Below the pieces are notes generated by a model. It was given only the letters and a program-made list of their open reading frames with translations. It ran no database searches and had not been told where the DNA came from. Of a DNA stretch of 64,000 nt, positions 32,146 through 42,438 are shown piece after piece (position 1 is the stretch's first letter; every line of letters starts with the position of its first letter). A program made the position numbers and the translations under genes. The DNA is from Pandoraea fibrosis (GTDB lineage Bacteria; Pseudomonadota; Gammaproteobacteria; Burkholderiales; Burkholderiaceae): assembly GCF_000807775.2 (NCBI RefSeq), contig NZ_CP047385.1, positions 1,364,001-1,428,000 of the forward strand. The letters are read 5' to 3'.

Positions 32146-32170
32146 AAAAAAAGGGCACCCGAAGGTGCCC
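32146..32170 (-). terminator. Porin gene terminator
   Basis: On the minus strand GGGCACC / GGTGCCC stem (32153-32159 and 32164-32170) followed by seven T (32152-32146), 39 bp after the porin stop. Confidence 0.9.
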
Positions 32171-32208
32171 TTTCGTCAAACAAAGACTAAGTGACAGAAA
32201 CTGTCAGC

Positions 32209-33375
32209 TTAGAACTTGTGACGGATACCAGCCGTGACTGCGAACTGATTCGAGCTGTTCGAGAAGCCCAGACCGTTCAACGAAGCGCCACCAGGAGCGT
32301 CGTCGTTAGCGTGTTGCCACAGACCAACCAAGTACGTGTCCGTGCGCTTCGACAGGAAGTAGTCGACGCCCAGGTTGACTTGGTGGTACTTCGGCGACGT
32401 GCCGTTCTTGTTGCCAATCACGCCGTTGATCGTCGACCACGTGTACGTGTACGAAGCGCCCAGTTGCAGAGCCGGGGTCAGCATGTACTTGGCGTTCAGT
32501 TCGGCGTTGTCAAACTTCCAGCTGCCGCCGCCCACATATTGGTACACGCTGTGAGCGTACACCAGACCCAGCGTGGCCGGACCGAAGGCGTACGAACCGC
32601 CTGCCGATGCGATCCATGCCTTGTCGCTGGTACCGCCAGCCGTCATGGCCGTCGTGGCATCGCCCGTACCGCTGTTGGCGATCACGCCGGAGGCGTTGCT
32701 GTTCGGTGCGCCAAGGTACAAGTAGCCAGCGCCGAACGACACCGGGCCGTTAGCGTAGCCCAGACCGAACGAGTAAGCGCGGTTGTTGGCGAAGCCCGTA
32801 CCCGTCGTGCCGTTGTTGGCCGAGTTCGAGAAGCCGTACATACCGCCAGCGCTGAAGCCGTTGTAGTTGACCGACGTGTACTTGACCGAGTTGTTCACGC
32901 GGAACGAGTTGTTCAAGTTGTCGTTATCGTACGGGTGAGCGCCCGCAAACGTCGACCATTGGCTACCCGAAGCGTACGGACCAACGAAGTCAACCACGGA
33001 GTCGTACTGACGACCGATCGTGAACGTACCAGCCGTTGCGCTGCTCAGACCAACGTAGGCTTGACGACCGAACATACGACCGTTCTGGCCCAGCGTGCCG
33101 CTGCCCAGGTTGAAGCCGTTTTCCAACACGAAGATCGCCTTCAGGCCACCACCGAGGTCTTCAGCGCCCTTCAGGCCCCAACGCGAACCTTGCAGGTTGC
33201 CGTTGGCGAATTGGAAGTTCTTGGAGGTGGTACCCGTGCCGGCCAGGTTACCGCCAGTCTTGCTGACGTATTGCAGGCCAGCGTCGATGATACCGTACAG
33301 GGTCACGCTGCTTTGAGCGTGAGCAGCGCCAGCGAATGCGCCGAGCACACCCAGAGCGAGAAGCGACTTTTTCAT
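32209..33375 (-). CDS. Gram-negative trimeric porin (OpcP/Omp38 type)
   Basis: Outer-membrane general diffusion channel. 388 residues. Signal peptide M-K-K-S-L-L-A-L-G-V-L-G-A-F-A-G-A-A-H-A, then mature S-S-V-T-L-Y-G-I-I-D-A-G-L, the hallmark start of Burkholderia/Bordetella porins. Strand-turn pattern throughout, with F-G-R-Q-A-Y-V-G-L and the terminal G-I-R-H-K-F needed for outer-membrane assembly. The frame is open to 33492, but ATG 33375 starts the signal and has GGAGAT. Codon use is biased to favoured codons, suggesting high expression. Confidence 0.95.
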   Translation of the reverse strand: MKKSLLALGVLGAFAGAAHAQSSVTLYGIIDAGLQYVSKTGGNLAGTGTTSKNFQFANGNLQGSRWGLKGAEDLGGGLKAIFVLENGFNLGSGTLGQNGRMFGRQAYVGLSSATAGTFTIGRQYDSVVDFVGPYASGSQWSTFAGAHPYDNDNLNNSFRVNNSVKYTSVNYNGFSAGGMYGFSNSANNGTTGTGFANNRAYSFGLGYANGPVSFGAGYLYLGAPNSNASGVIANSGTGDATTAMTAGGTSDKAWIASAGGSYAFGPATLGLVYAHSVYQYVGGGSWKFDNAELNAKYMLTPALQLGASYTYTWSTINGVIGNKNGTSPKYHQVNLGVDYFLSKRTDTYLVGLWQHANDDAPGGASLNGLGFSNSSNQFAVTAGIRHKF

Positions 33376-33441
33376 TGAGTGATCTCCAAAGGATTGTGAG
33401 ATTTGTTTAACAAGGTCACTAGTGATAACGTCCTTGCTAAT

Positions 33442-33459
33442 CAACTTCGCGAGAAGTTG
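33442..33459 (-). repeat. Hairpin in the porin leader region
   Basis: CAACTTC / GAAGTTG stem with GCGA loop (a GNRA type), 67 bp before the porin start; a 10-bp perfect palindrome TCACTAGTGA lies at 33416-33425. The rest of 33376-33693 has no gene. Confidence 0.6.
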
Positions 33460-33693
33460 GACGTAATGTAACAAATTCACTGTGGGCGGCAAAGGAAAAG
33501 GCCGGTTTTACGCGGGTTTGCGGCTGCCTTTGTTTCGTTTACGCAACAGCCCGGAAACCGGCGTCCGGCGGGGATTTCATGCGTTTGCGCCCGCGCAAGG
33601 CGCGCCGGATAAAGGCGCGTATCATTGGCGACGGGCGCGGAGGAATTGCTCTGTGTTCCACATTGTGAAAAATTGAAGTGAGTTGAAAGTACG

Positions 33694-34341
33694 ATGTTCT
33701 CCGACAGCCTGATCTCCGAACTTGACCGTGGCCTGCGAGCCATTGCCGGCATCACCCAAGCATCCCGCCCGACGCCGGCACCGGTGATCTCCCCAGATAG
33801 TGAGACCCCCCTCAGTGACGACGCGTTGACGCCGAAAGAGCGCAGGCATGTTGCTGGCCTCATGCGGGTGAATCATGTCGGCGAGGTTTGCGCGCAGGCG
33901 CTATATCAGGCACAGAAATTGGCGACAACGCGCCCCGAGCTTCGGGCGGCGTTCGAGCACGCGGGCAAGGAAGAAGAGGATCACCTCGCGTGGACGGCTC
34001 ACCGTCTCTCGGAGTTGGGCTCGCGTCCCAGCCTGCTCAATCCGCTTTGGTACGCCGGGGCATTTGCTATTGGCTTCGTCGCAGGTAAGTGTGGCGACAC
34101 GGTCAGCCTGGGCTTCGTGTCGGAGACGGAGCGCCAGGTTGAGCGCCATCTGGAGAGTCACCTGGAAGATCTGCCGCCGCACGATTTGCGCTCGCGCGCC
34201 ATCGTCGATCAGATGCGCATCGATGAAATCGAACACGGTCAGGCAGCGCGCGATGCCGGCGGGATTGACCTGCCAGTGCCGGTGCAGCGTGTGATGCGGG
34301 CGGCTGCCAAGGTCATGACGACGACCGCCTACTATATATAG
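33694..34341 (+). CDS. coq7: 2-nonaprenyl-3-methyl-6-methoxy-1,4-benzoquinol hydroxylase
   Basis: Hydroxylates demethoxy-ubiquinol in ubiquinone synthesis. 215 residues, the Coq7 type common in betaproteobacteria in place of UbiF. Carboxylate-bridged di-iron ligands: N-H-V-G-E (E64), E-E-E-D-H (93-97), and E-I-E-H near the end, with E-x-x-V-E-R-H-L in between. Peripheral inner-membrane protein. Single gene with a weak ribosome site, upstream of the mra region. Confidence 0.95.
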   Translation: MFSDSLISELDRGLRAIAGITQASRPTPAPVISPDSETPLSDDALTPKERRHVAGLMRVNHVGEVCAQALYQAQKLATTRPELRAAFEHAGKEEEDHLAWTAHRLSELGSRPSLLNPLWYAGAFAIGFVAGKCGDTVSLGFVSETERQVERHLESHLEDLPPHDLRSRAIVDQMRIDEIEHGQAARDAGGIDLPVPVQRVMRAAAKVMTTTAYYI

Positions 34342-34632
34342 AGCGTCTGCAACGTCCCCCCGAAAGACCCCTACCTGCTCAGTCGATCTCCCCTGGTGCG
34401 ACGCGTGCCGGCCGGCATTTGCCCGGCTTTGTCACGGCGTGAGCGCGCACTACCCGGTATCGATAGTGATGGCGGGCCTCCTGCGAGGCGATGCCCAAAG
34501 TTTGAGGTTCCACTTTCACTATCGCAGTTATGTCTTTAATTTTCCTGACAAAATTCCGTTTTCTGGCTTTAGGAAAGTGAGCTAAGTCATTGTTCTGCCT
34601 GACAAATTCGCCGCTAAAAAAGGGCGAAACGC

Positions 34633-34699
34633 TTGACCGGCCATACACTCTCCTCTAAAGTGGGAAATAGTGTGAGAAAGTGTATTTTTGTGTGGCGTA
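34633..34699 (+). promoter_or_regulatory. mra promoter with four MraZ-type repeats
   Basis: TTGACC (34633-34638), 17 bp, TAAAGT (34656-34661). Four 10-bp units follow: GTGGGAAATA 34660, GTGTGAGAAA 34670, GTGTATTTTT 34680, GTGTGGCGTA 34690. MraZ is known to bind TGGGA-type repeats spaced by 5 nt in front of its own gene, so self-repression is expected. The rest of 34342-34761 has no gene. Confidence 0.8.
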
Positions 34700-34761
34700 G
34701 GGCACAAAATCTTTCTCTTTCGGCATGACGGGCAGGCGGACAAAACCTCACGGGAGCGCGC

Positions 34762-35190
34762 GTGTTTCAGGGAGCCTCGGCACTTTCACTGGATGCAAAG
34801 GGACGGATGTCGATTCCGGCCCGGCATCGTGACGTGCTGCAGGGCGACGCTGAAGGCAAGGTGACGATTACCAAGCACCCGGATGGATGTTTGCTGTTGT
34901 TCCCGCGACCCGAATGGGAAATCTTCCGCGGCAAGATCGCCGCACTGCCGATGGATGCGCACTGGTGGCGACGCATCTTCCTGGGCAACGCAGCCGATGT
35001 CGAAATGGATTCGGCGGGCCGTGTCCTGGTGGCGCCCGAATTGCGCGCGGCTGCGGGCATGGACAAGGAAGTCATGCTGCTGGGCATGGGCAGTCACTTT
35101 GAACTCTGGGATGCCGCGACGTATGCCGCCAAGGAACAGGCGGCGATGGCGCAGGGTATGCCGGAAGCACTGAAAAACTTCACTTTTTGA
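34762..35190 (+). CDS. mraZ: Transcriptional regulator MraZ
   Basis: 142 residues with two SpoVT-AbrB-like repeats. The first starts [17 protein letters not shown] and the second [17 protein letters not shown], each carrying the D-x-x-G-R motif. Ring-forming DNA-binding protein that represses the dcw operon; in E. coli antagonised by RsmH. Starts with GTG 34762 after CGGGAG. First gene of the cluster; rsmH follows after 22 bp. Confidence 0.96.
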   Translation: MFQGASALSLDAKGRMSIPARHRDVLQGDAEGKVTITKHPDGCLLLFPRPEWEIFRGKIAALPMDAHWWRRIFLGNAADVEMDSAGRVLVAPELRAAAGMDKEVMLLGMGSHFELWDAATYAAKEQAAMAQGMPEALKNFTF

Positions 35191-35212
35191 CAGATCAGGT
35201 GGTCCGACGAGC

Positions 35213-36166
35213 ATGGCGCACGCGGTGGAAACGGTAATGCAGCACCGCACGGTCCTGCTAGAGGAGGCCGTGGATGCCTTGCTGTGGCGCGACGACGGCG
35301 TATACGTCGACGGCACGTTCGGCAGAGGCGGGCACAGTCGCAGGATTCTCGAGCGGCTGGGTCCCAAGGGGAGGCTGATCGCATTCGACAAGGATCCCCA
35401 AGCGATCGCGGAGGCGGCAAAAATTGCCGATCCGCGATTTTCGATTGAGCACGAGAGCTTCGCGACGTTGCGCGAGGCGCTGGCCCGACGCGGTATCGAC
35501 AAGGTGTCGGGCGTTTTGCTGGATCTGGGCGTTTCGTCGCCGCAGTTCGACGACCCTGCGCGTGGATTCAGTTTTCGTTTTGACGGCCCGCTCGACATGC
35601 GCATGGATCCCACGCGCGGAGAGTCGGCCGCCGACTGGCTGGCCCGGGCAACGCTGGAAGAAATGACGGAGGTCATCAAGGACTATGGGGAAGAACGGTT
35701 TGCTTTTCAGATTGCAAAGGCGCTTGTTGCTCGCCGGGCAAACGCCGACCACCTCGGTCCACTCGTCAGCACTCGCGAGCTTGCCGCAATCGTGGCGGGC
35801 GCGGTCAAGACCCGTGAGAAGGGCAAGGACCCGGCAACACGCACCTTTCAGGCTCTACGGATTCACGTCAATCAAGAGCTTGCGGACTTGCAGATAGCAC
35901 TCGACGTGGCGGCCGATGTCCTCGAAACGGGAGGCAGACTCGTGGCGATCAGCTTTCATTCACTGGAAGACCGCATCGTGAAGCGCTTCGTGCAAGCGCG
36001 CACGACCGCGCCGGTGGTGGATCGCCGCGTGCCTTTGCGCGCCCACGAAATTCCCGAGCCGCCCTTCAAATCCAGTCGCAAGATCAAGCCGTCCGCCGAA
36101 GAGGTGGAGGCAAACCCGCGCGCACGCTCGGCGATCATGCGGGTCATGGAGCGGGTGGCAACATGA
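35213..36166 (+). CDS. rsmH: 16S rRNA m4C1402 methyltransferase RsmH
   Basis: SAM-dependent N4-methylation of C1402 in the ribosomal decoding centre. 317 residues. Motifs [21 protein letters not shown] (SAM loop), L-D-L-G-V-S-S-P-Q and [13 protein letters not shown] 35213 with AGGTGG is used; M at 35237 just before Q-H-R-T is an alternative giving 309 residues. Overlaps ftsL by 4 bp. Confidence 0.96.
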   Translation: MAHAVETVMQHRTVLLEEAVDALLWRDDGVYVDGTFGRGGHSRRILERLGPKGRLIAFDKDPQAIAEAAKIADPRFSIEHESFATLREALARRGIDKVSGVLLDLGVSSPQFDDPARGFSFRFDGPLDMRMDPTRGESAADWLARATLEEMTEVIKDYGEERFAFQIAKALVARRANADHLGPLVSTRELAAIVAGAVKTREKGKDPATRTFQALRIHVNQELADLQIALDVAADVLETGGRLVAISFHSLEDRIVKRFVQARTTAPVVDRRVPLRAHEIPEPPFKSSRKIKPSAEEVEANPRARSAIMRVMERVAT

Positions 36167-36507
36167 GCCGGCTCAATATGCTCCTGCTCGCGGTACTCAT
36201 CGGCTGCGCGTTGTCGCTGATCAATGCGCAATATCGCGCGCGCGGAACGTTCGTCGAACTCAACCGCGAGCAGGCACTCGAGCATCAATTGCTGCAGGAT
36301 TGGGATCGTCTTCAGTACGAGCAGAGCGCGCAGAGCAAGAGCGCCCGTATCGAAAGCGTGGCACGCACCGACCTGAAAATGCAGGCCGTGTCGCCGGGCC
36401 GCACGCAATACCTGTCTGCGCCGGCTGGTAGCACCGGGGCGATGGTGGATGTGCCGGTGCCGAGCGCAAGCGCCGCCTTTGCTCCTGCGAGCGGAGGCAA
36501 GCGATGA
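36163..36507 (+). CDS. ftsL: Cell division protein FtsL
   Basis: Bitopic divisome protein of the FtsQLB complex. 114 residues: short cytoplasmic start, one membrane helix ([15 protein letters not shown]), then a periplasmic coiled coil ([19 protein letters not shown]). The C-tail is Pro/Ala/Ser-rich. Low sequence conservation is normal; the identity comes from size, topology and its place between rsmH and ftsI, overlapping each by 4 bp. Confidence 0.93.
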   Translation: MSRLNMLLLAVLIGCALSLINAQYRARGTFVELNREQALEHQLLQDWDRLQYEQSAQSKSARIESVARTDLKMQAVSPGRTQYLSAPAGSTGAMVDVPVPSASAAFAPASGGKR

Positions 36508-38279
36508 TTCGCCGCAAAGACGCCAAGGCCAAGACCAAGGATGTGCAGTTCTCTGCCAGCCCGGTCCTGTCCGTGCGTCTGCCGATGTGGCGCTCGAAGA
36601 TGCTCGTCTTCGTGATCTTCGGCGCGTTTGCGTCGCTGGTTGCGCGTGCCTTCTGGATTCAGGGGCCGGGCAACGCCTTCTATCAGCGTCAGGGCGAGAG
36701 CCGTTACGAACGCACACTTGAGATGTCCGCCACGCGCGGCAAAGTGTTCGACCGTAACGGGCAGGTGCTTGCCACCAGTCTGCCCGTCAAGGCCATCTGG
36801 GCCATCCCCGAAGATGTACCCGACGACATTTCGACGCAGCAGATTCGCCAGCTTTCGCGTCTGCTCGAGATGAGCGAGCCGGATCTGCGCCGCAAGCTCA
36901 ATCAGGAAAAGAGCTTTGTCTACGTGAAGCGCCAGGTCTTGCCGGATGTGGCCAAGCAAGTCGCCGATCTGGACATCCCGGGCATCTACCAGCGCAAGGA
37001 GTACAAGCGCTTCTATCCGGAAGGCGAGATTGCGGCGCACGTCGTGGGCTTCACGAACGTCGAGGACATCGGGCAGGAAGGCGTCGAGCTGTCGATGCAG
37101 AAGGATCTGGCCGCCACGCCCGGCAGCCGCCGCGTGATCAAGGACCGTCTGGGCCGCGTGGTCGAGGACATCGATATCCTGGCGCAGCCGCGCGACGGCC
37201 ATGACATCACGCTTTCGATCGACAGCAAGATCCAGTTCCTCGCCTACAGCGAATTGAAAGACGCCATCGAGCGCACCGGCGCAAAGGCCGGCAGCGCCGT
37301 GGTGCTCGACGTTCGTACCGGCGAGGTGCTCGCGCTCGTCAATCTCCCCACGTATAACCCGAACAACCGCACGAACCTGACCGGCGCGCAGTTGCGCAAC
37401 CGGGTCATTACCGACACCTTCGAGCCGGGGTCGATCATGAAGCCGATTACGGTGGCCGCTGCCATCGAGAACGGCTACGTGAAACCGACGTCGACGGTCA
37501 TGACCACCGGCCGGGCGACCTTCTTCGGCGCAACGATAACGGACACGCACGACTACGGTTTGCTGACCGTGGCGGGCGTCATTCAGAAGTCGAGCAACAT
37601 CGGTACGGCCAAGCTTGCGCTCCAGATGAAGCCGCAGGAAATGTGGGACATGTTCACGAGCGTGGGCCTCGGTCAGGCGCCCAAGCTCGGCTTCCCCGGT
37701 GCGGTGGCGGGACGTCTGCGTCCGGCCAAGAGCTGGCGCCCGATCGAGCAGGCGACGATGGGCTACGGCTATGGTCTGTCGGCCTCGCTGATTCAGCTTG
37801 CGCGCGCCTACACCGTGTTCGCGCACGACGGCGAACTGTTGCCCATCTCTATCTATAAGACGGATGGCAGTGTCGTGAAGGGCACGCCGGTCATCTCGCC
37901 GGCGACGGCGCGTGAAGTGCGCAAGATGCTCGAAATGGTGACCTCACCCGGCGGTACCGCGACGCGTGCCCAGGTGGTCGGCTATCGCGTCGGCGGCAAG
38001 ACCGGCACGGCCTACAAGCAATCGGGCAAGGGCTACGACAAGAGCAAGTATCGCGCGTCGTTCGTGGGTATGGCACCGATGTCGGAACCGCGCATCATCG
38101 TGGCCGTGACGCTCGATGAGCCGGGCCGCGGCTCGCACTACGGTGGCGTGGCCGCCGGCCCGGCGTTCGCCGCCATTGTGGGCGGCACGCTGCGATCGCT
38201 GAATGTGGTGCCGGATTCGCCGGTAACGAAGCTCGTGGTGAGCGACAAGGTGGAGGAGAGCGAGCCATGGGCACCGTGA
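36504..38279 (+). CDS. ftsI: Division-specific transpeptidase FtsI (PBP3)
   Basis: Cross-links septal peptidoglycan. 591 residues. Membrane anchor near 35-50, pedestal domain, then the penicillin-binding domain with S310-I-M-K (nucleophile), S363-S-N and K499-T-G. The N-terminal 25 residues are very basic. Partner of FtsW, encoded further on. Overlaps murE by 13 bp. Confidence 0.97.
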   Translation: MIRRKDAKAKTKDVQFSASPVLSVRLPMWRSKMLVFVIFGAFASLVARAFWIQGPGNAFYQRQGESRYERTLEMSATRGKVFDRNGQVLATSLPVKAIWAIPEDVPDDISTQQIRQLSRLLEMSEPDLRRKLNQEKSFVYVKRQVLPDVAKQVADLDIPGIYQRKEYKRFYPEGEIAAHVVGFTNVEDIGQEGVELSMQKDLAATPGSRRVIKDRLGRVVEDIDILAQPRDGHDITLSIDSKIQFLAYSELKDAIERTGAKAGSAVVLDVRTGEVLALVNLPTYNPNNRTNLTGAQLRNRVITDTFEPGSIMKPITVAAAIENGYVKPTSTVMTTGRATFFGATITDTHDYGLLTVAGVIQKSSNIGTAKLALQMKPQEMWDMFTSVGLGQAPKLGFPGAVAGRLRPAKSWRPIEQATMGYGYGLSASLIQLARAYTVFAHDGELLPISIYKTDGSVVKGTPVISPATAREVRKMLEMVTSPGGTATRAQVVGYRVGGKTGTAYKQSGKGYDKSKYRASFVGMAPMSEPRIIVAVTLDEPGRGSHYGGVAAGPAFAAIVGGTLRSLNVVPDSPVTKLVVSDKVEESEPWAP

Positions 38280-39850
38280 CCCCGACGCCTCAGACGCCTG
38301 CCACGCTCGCGATGATCGCGGACGCCACCGAGCGCGCCACGCTCGCACAGGCATGGGACTGGCTGTGCCGCACGGTGCCGGCCGGGGCGACGTTGCACGC
38401 GGATAGCCGTCGCATCACGCCGGGCGACGTGTTCGTCGCTTACGCGGTCAAGGGGGCGGACAGCCGGGGCTTCATCGCGGATGCGGTCGAGCGCGGCGCG
38501 GCTGCCGTCCTGTGGCAGAGCGATGGCTTCACATGGCCGGCATCGCTGGTCAGTCTGGCGAACGTGCCGGAATTCGGTGTGCCGCGACTCGATTGGCTGG
38601 CCGGTCCGTTGGCGGCGCTGTGGTACGGCGAGCCGAGCGTCGGCATGACGATGCTGGGCGTGACCGGAACGAACGGGAAAACGTCCTGCAGCCAGTGGCT
38701 CGCGCAGTTGCTGTCGAAGGCAGGTACCCGCAGTGCCGTGATCGGCACGCTGGGTAGCGGATTCCCCGGTCATTTGACGGTCACGGGGTTCACCACGCCG
38801 GATGCCGTTCAGTTGCAACGCAGCCTCGACGACCTGCGCGCCCAAGGCGCGAAGGCGGTCGCGATGGAAGTCTCGTCGCACGGTCTTTATCAAGGTCGCG
38901 TGAACGGCGTGGCGTTCGACGTCGCCGTCTTCACCAATCTGACGCAGGACCACCTCGATTACCACGGCACGATGGCCGAGTACGAAGCGGCCAAAACGCG
39001 CCTGTTCGACTGGCCGGCCCTGAAGGCGGCGGTCATCAATCGTGACGACGCGATGGGCCAGCGCCTGCTCAAGCGTCTGGCCGGCAAGACGCCGGTATAC
39101 GAATACGGTGTGCACGGCGACGCCGTGTCGGTGCATGGCAACCGGGTGTTGCGCGCGGAAGATATCCGCGCGACGACGGCAGGCACGCGCTTCACGCTGC
39201 ACATCGACGATCACAGCCAGCAGATTACGGTGCCGCTCATCGGTGAGTTCAACGTGAGTAACGCACTCGCTGTGCTGGGTGCCGCGCTGGCAGCGGGTGT
39301 ACCGCAAGACGCGGCCATTGCCGGACTGGCGACGCTCACGCCCGTGTCAGGTCGTATGGAACAGATCGGCCAACCGGGACAGCCGCTGGTCGTCATCGAC
39401 TATGCGCACACGCCCGACGCCCTCGACAAGACGCTCGAAGCGCTGCGCCCGGTGGCGGCAGCGCGGGGTGGCAAGCTTGTCTGCGTGTTCGGTTGTGGCG
39501 GCGATCGCGACGCGGGCAAGCGTCCGCAAATGGGGACGGTGGCCGAACGTCTGGCCGACGCCGTCGTGCTGACGAGCGACAACCCGCGCACCGAAGCGCC
39601 GGCCGACATCATGGCGCAGATCGCCGCAGGTCTCACGCAGCCGGGCGCCGCACGTCTCATCGAAGACCGGGCGAGCGCGATTCTGCAAGCCGTGCGCGGC
39701 GCGCAGGCCGCCGATGTGGTGCTCGTTGCGGGCAAGGGACACGAAAGTACACAGGAAATCATGGGTAAGAAGCGGCCGTTCTCCGATCAGGAGCATGCGC
39801 GTCTGGCACTCGCCGCGCGTGCAACCACTGTGCGCGGAGGTGGCGAATGA
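38267..39850 (+). CDS. murE: UDP-MurNAc-tripeptide synthetase (meso-diaminopimelate adding)
   Basis: Adds meso-diaminopimelate to UDP-MurNAc-L-Ala-D-Glu. 527 residues. ATP loop G-V-T-G-T-N-G-K-T-S, the carbamylated-Lys region E-A-A-K-T-R-L-F, and D-N-P-R from residue 438, the signature for diaminopimelate rather than lysine. Overlaps ftsI by 13 bp and murF by 4. Confidence 0.97.
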   Translation: MGTVTPTPQTPATLAMIADATERATLAQAWDWLCRTVPAGATLHADSRRITPGDVFVAYAVKGADSRGFIADAVERGAAAVLWQSDGFTWPASLVSLANVPEFGVPRLDWLAGPLAALWYGEPSVGMTMLGVTGTNGKTSCSQWLAQLLSKAGTRSAVIGTLGSGFPGHLTVTGFTTPDAVQLQRSLDDLRAQGAKAVAMEVSSHGLYQGRVNGVAFDVAVFTNLTQDHLDYHGTMAEYEAAKTRLFDWPALKAAVINRDDAMGQRLLKRLAGKTPVYEYGVHGDAVSVHGNRVLRAEDIRATTAGTRFTLHIDDHSQQITVPLIGEFNVSNALAVLGAALAAGVPQDAAIAGLATLTPVSGRMEQIGQPGQPLVVIDYAHTPDALDKTLEALRPVAAARGGKLVCVFGCGGDRDAGKRPQMGTVAERLADAVVLTSDNPRTEAPADIMAQIAAGLTQPGAARLIEDRASAILQAVRGAQAADVVLVAGKGHESTQEIMGKKRPFSDQEHARLALAARATTVRGGGE

Positions 39851-41253
39851 CGATGTGGCGACTGAGCGATGCTCAAGCGGCCGTGAGCGATTCACGCATC
39901 ACGGGGGCGCCGTCGACCGCGTTCGCACGCATCGTGACGGACAGCCGTTCGGTACAACCGGGCGATCTCTTCGTGGCGATCAAGGGCGAGCGTTTCGACG
40001 CGCACGACTTTCTGGCCGATGTGGCCCGCGCGGGTGCCTCCGCTGTGGTCGCGTCGCGCGTGCCGGAGGGGGTCGAGACGCCTGCGCTGATTGTGCCCGA
40101 TACGCGTATCGCGCTGGGGGAGCTGGCCGCCGCATGGCGCCGCCGCTTTGCGATTCCCGTGGTGGCGGTTACCGGCAGTAACGGCAAGACGACGGTGAAG
40201 GAAATGATCTCGGCGATCTTCGCCGAAGCGGTGGGCGTCGAAGCGCGTCTGGCCACCGCCGGTAACTTCAACAACGACATCGGCCTGCCGCTCACGCTGT
40301 TCCGTCTGCATGACGGTGACAAGCTGGCAGTGCTCGAACTGGGTATGAATCACCCCGGCGAAACGGCGTATCTCGCGAAGATCGCGCAGCCGACGGTGGC
40401 TGTGATCAACAACGCGCAGCGTGAGCATCAGGAGTTCATGGTGAGCGTGGCGGCCGTGGCGCAAGAGCATTCGGCCGTGCTGGCAGCGCTGCCCGACGAC
40501 GGCGCCGCCGTGTTCCCGGCGGAGAGCGAATTTGCGCCGATGTGGCGCGACATCGCGGGCAAGCGCCGTGTGCTCGACTTCGCGCTCGATGCGCGTGCCG
40601 CGGTATCGGGACGCTATGACGTAGCCACGCGCGTGCTGCGTGTGGCGTCGCCGGCCGGTGAGTTTTCGGTCGCGTTGCCGCTGCTCGGCGAGCACAACGC
40701 GCGCAACGCGCTGGCCGCCATCGCATGTGCGTTGGGCGCGCATGTCGACATTGGTTCGATCGTGCGGGCACTCGAAGCGTTTTCCGCCGTCAAAGGCCGT
40801 CTTCAGGTGTCAACGCTCTCGAAGGGACCGCTCGCCGGCGTGACCCTGATCGACGACACCTATAATGCGAACCCCGATTCCGTCCGGGCCGCTATCGACG
40901 TACTGGCACAGACGCCGCCCCCCCGCGTGCTGGTGTTGGGCGACATGGGCGAAGTCGGCGACAACGGCCCGGCATTTCACCGCGAAGTGGGCGAATACGC
41001 CGCGCAGCGCGGTGTCGATCGCTTGTTGGCGATGGGGGAGCAGACGCAAGCGAGTGTGGCCGCCTTCGGCGACGGTGGCGAGCATTTTTCGGACGTGACC
41101 GATGTCGCACCGCTCGTGGCCGAGCTGAATGCCACGTTGAGCGCGCCGGCCACGATATTAGTGAAGGGAAGCCGCTTCATGCGGATGGAGCGCGTGCTCG
41201 AGCAGTTGCGCGCGACGAGTGAAGGCGGGGGCGTCGATGCCCCGGCCAAGTGA
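39847..41253 (+). CDS. murF: UDP-MurNAc-pentapeptide synthetase
   Basis: Adds D-Ala-D-Ala to the UDP-MurNAc-tripeptide, the last cytosolic peptide step. 468 residues. ATP loop V-T-G-S-N-G-K-T-T-V-K-E-M, A-G-N-F-N-N-D-I-G-L-P, and D-D-T-Y-N-A-N-P-D-S in the C-terminal ligase domain. Overlaps murE by 4 bp; 15 bp before mraY. Confidence 0.97.
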   Translation: MTMWRLSDAQAAVSDSRITGAPSTAFARIVTDSRSVQPGDLFVAIKGERFDAHDFLADVARAGASAVVASRVPEGVETPALIVPDTRIALGELAAAWRRRFAIPVVAVTGSNGKTTVKEMISAIFAEAVGVEARLATAGNFNNDIGLPLTLFRLHDGDKLAVLELGMNHPGETAYLAKIAQPTVAVINNAQREHQEFMVSVAAVAQEHSAVLAALPDDGAAVFPAESEFAPMWRDIAGKRRVLDFALDARAAVSGRYDVATRVLRVASPAGEFSVALPLLGEHNARNALAAIACALGAHVDIGSIVRALEAFSAVKGRLQVSTLSKGPLAGVTLIDDTYNANPDSVRAAIDVLAQTPPPRVLVLGDMGEVGDNGPAFHREVGEYAAQRGVDRLLAMGEQTQASVAAFGDGGEHFSDVTDVAPLVAELNATLSAPATILVKGSRFMRMERVLEQLRATSEGGGVDAPAK

Positions 41254-41268
41254 AAAAGGATTGATGGA

Positions 41269-42438
41269 ATGTTGCTGACGTTGGCGCAATGGCTGCAAGC
41301 GGATGCGAGCTATTTGCGCGTGTTCAACTACCTGACGTTTCGGGCCGTGATGGCAAGCCTCACGGCGCTGGTGATCGGGCTCTCGTTCGGGCCGATGGTC
41401 ATTCGCAAGCTCGCCGAAATGAAGGTCGGTCAGGCCGTGCGTACCGATGGCCCGCAGACCCACCTGATCAAGTCGGGCACGCCCACGATGGGGGGGGTTC
41501 TGATTCTGATCGGCATTACCGTTGCCACGCTGCTCTGGGCCGATTTGAGCAACCGCTTCATCTGGATCGTGCTGACCGTGACGCTGGGCTTCGGCATCAT
41601 CGGCTGGATCGACGACTACCGGAAGGTGGTCTACAAGGACCCGCGCGGCATGTCGTCGCGCGAGAAGTATTTCTGGCAATCGATCATTGGCCTGTTTGCG
41701 GCGACCTATCTGGCGTTCTCGGTGTCGGAGACGAGCAACCTGAAGGTTTTCGAGTTGTTCATCAGTTGGGTGCGCAACGGGTTCCCGCTCGATCTGCCGC
41801 CGAAGGCCGACTTCATCGTGCCGTTCTTCAAGACGATGAGCTACCCCCTGGGCGTGTTCGGTTTCATCGCGTTGACCTACTTTGTCATCGTCGGCTCGTC
41901 CAACGCCGTTAACCTCACGGACGGTCTCGATGGCCTGGTCATCATGCCGGTCGTGCTGGTCGGCGCGGCCCTCGGCGTGTTCGCTTACGTGATGGGCAAC
42001 GTTGTCTATTCGAAGTACCTGCTGTTCCCGCATATTCCGGGCGCGGGCGAGTTGCTTGTGTTCTGTTCGGCCATGTCGGGCGCGGGGCTGGCGTTCCTGT
42101 GGTTCAACACGCATCCGGCACAGGTGTTCATGGGCGATGTCGGCGCGTTGGCGCTGGGCGGTGCGCTCGGCACGGTCGCGGTGATCGTGCGTCAGGAAGT
42201 GGTGCTGTTCGTGATGGGCGGCGTGTTCGTCGCAGAGACGCTGTCGGTGATGTTGCAGGTGACCTGGTTCAAATACACCAAGCGACGTTTCGGAGAAGGG
42301 CGGCGGATCTTCAAGATGGCCCCGCTGCATCACCACTTCGAACTGTCGGGATGGAAGGAAACGCAGGTGGTGGTTCGCTTCTGGATCATCACGCTGATGC
42401 TGGTACTGATCGGCCTGTCGACGCTGAAGTTGCGCTGA
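41269..42438 (+). CDS. mraY: Phospho-MurNAc-pentapeptide transferase
   Basis: Integral membrane enzyme joining phospho-MurNAc-pentapeptide to undecaprenyl phosphate, giving lipid I. 389 residues, about ten helices. Active-site motifs [28 protein letters not shown] and the histidine-rich P-L-H-H-H-F-E. Followed by a 160-bp gap with no gene, the largest spacing between mraZ and ftsZ. Confidence 0.97.
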   Translation: MLLTLAQWLQADASYLRVFNYLTFRAVMASLTALVIGLSFGPMVIRKLAEMKVGQAVRTDGPQTHLIKSGTPTMGGVLILIGITVATLLWADLSNRFIWIVLTVTLGFGIIGWIDDYRKVVYKDPRGMSSREKYFWQSIIGLFAATYLAFSVSETSNLKVFELFISWVRNGFPLDLPPKADFIVPFFKTMSYPLGVFGFIALTYFVIVGSSNAVNLTDGLDGLVIMPVVLVGAALGVFAYVMGNVVYSKYLLFPHIPGAGELLVFCSAMSGAGLAFLWFNTHPAQVFMGDVGALALGGALGTVAVIVRQEVVLFVMGGVFVAETLSVMLQVTWFKYTKRRFGEGRRIFKMAPLHHHFELSGWKETQVVVRFWIITLMLVLIGLSTLKLR

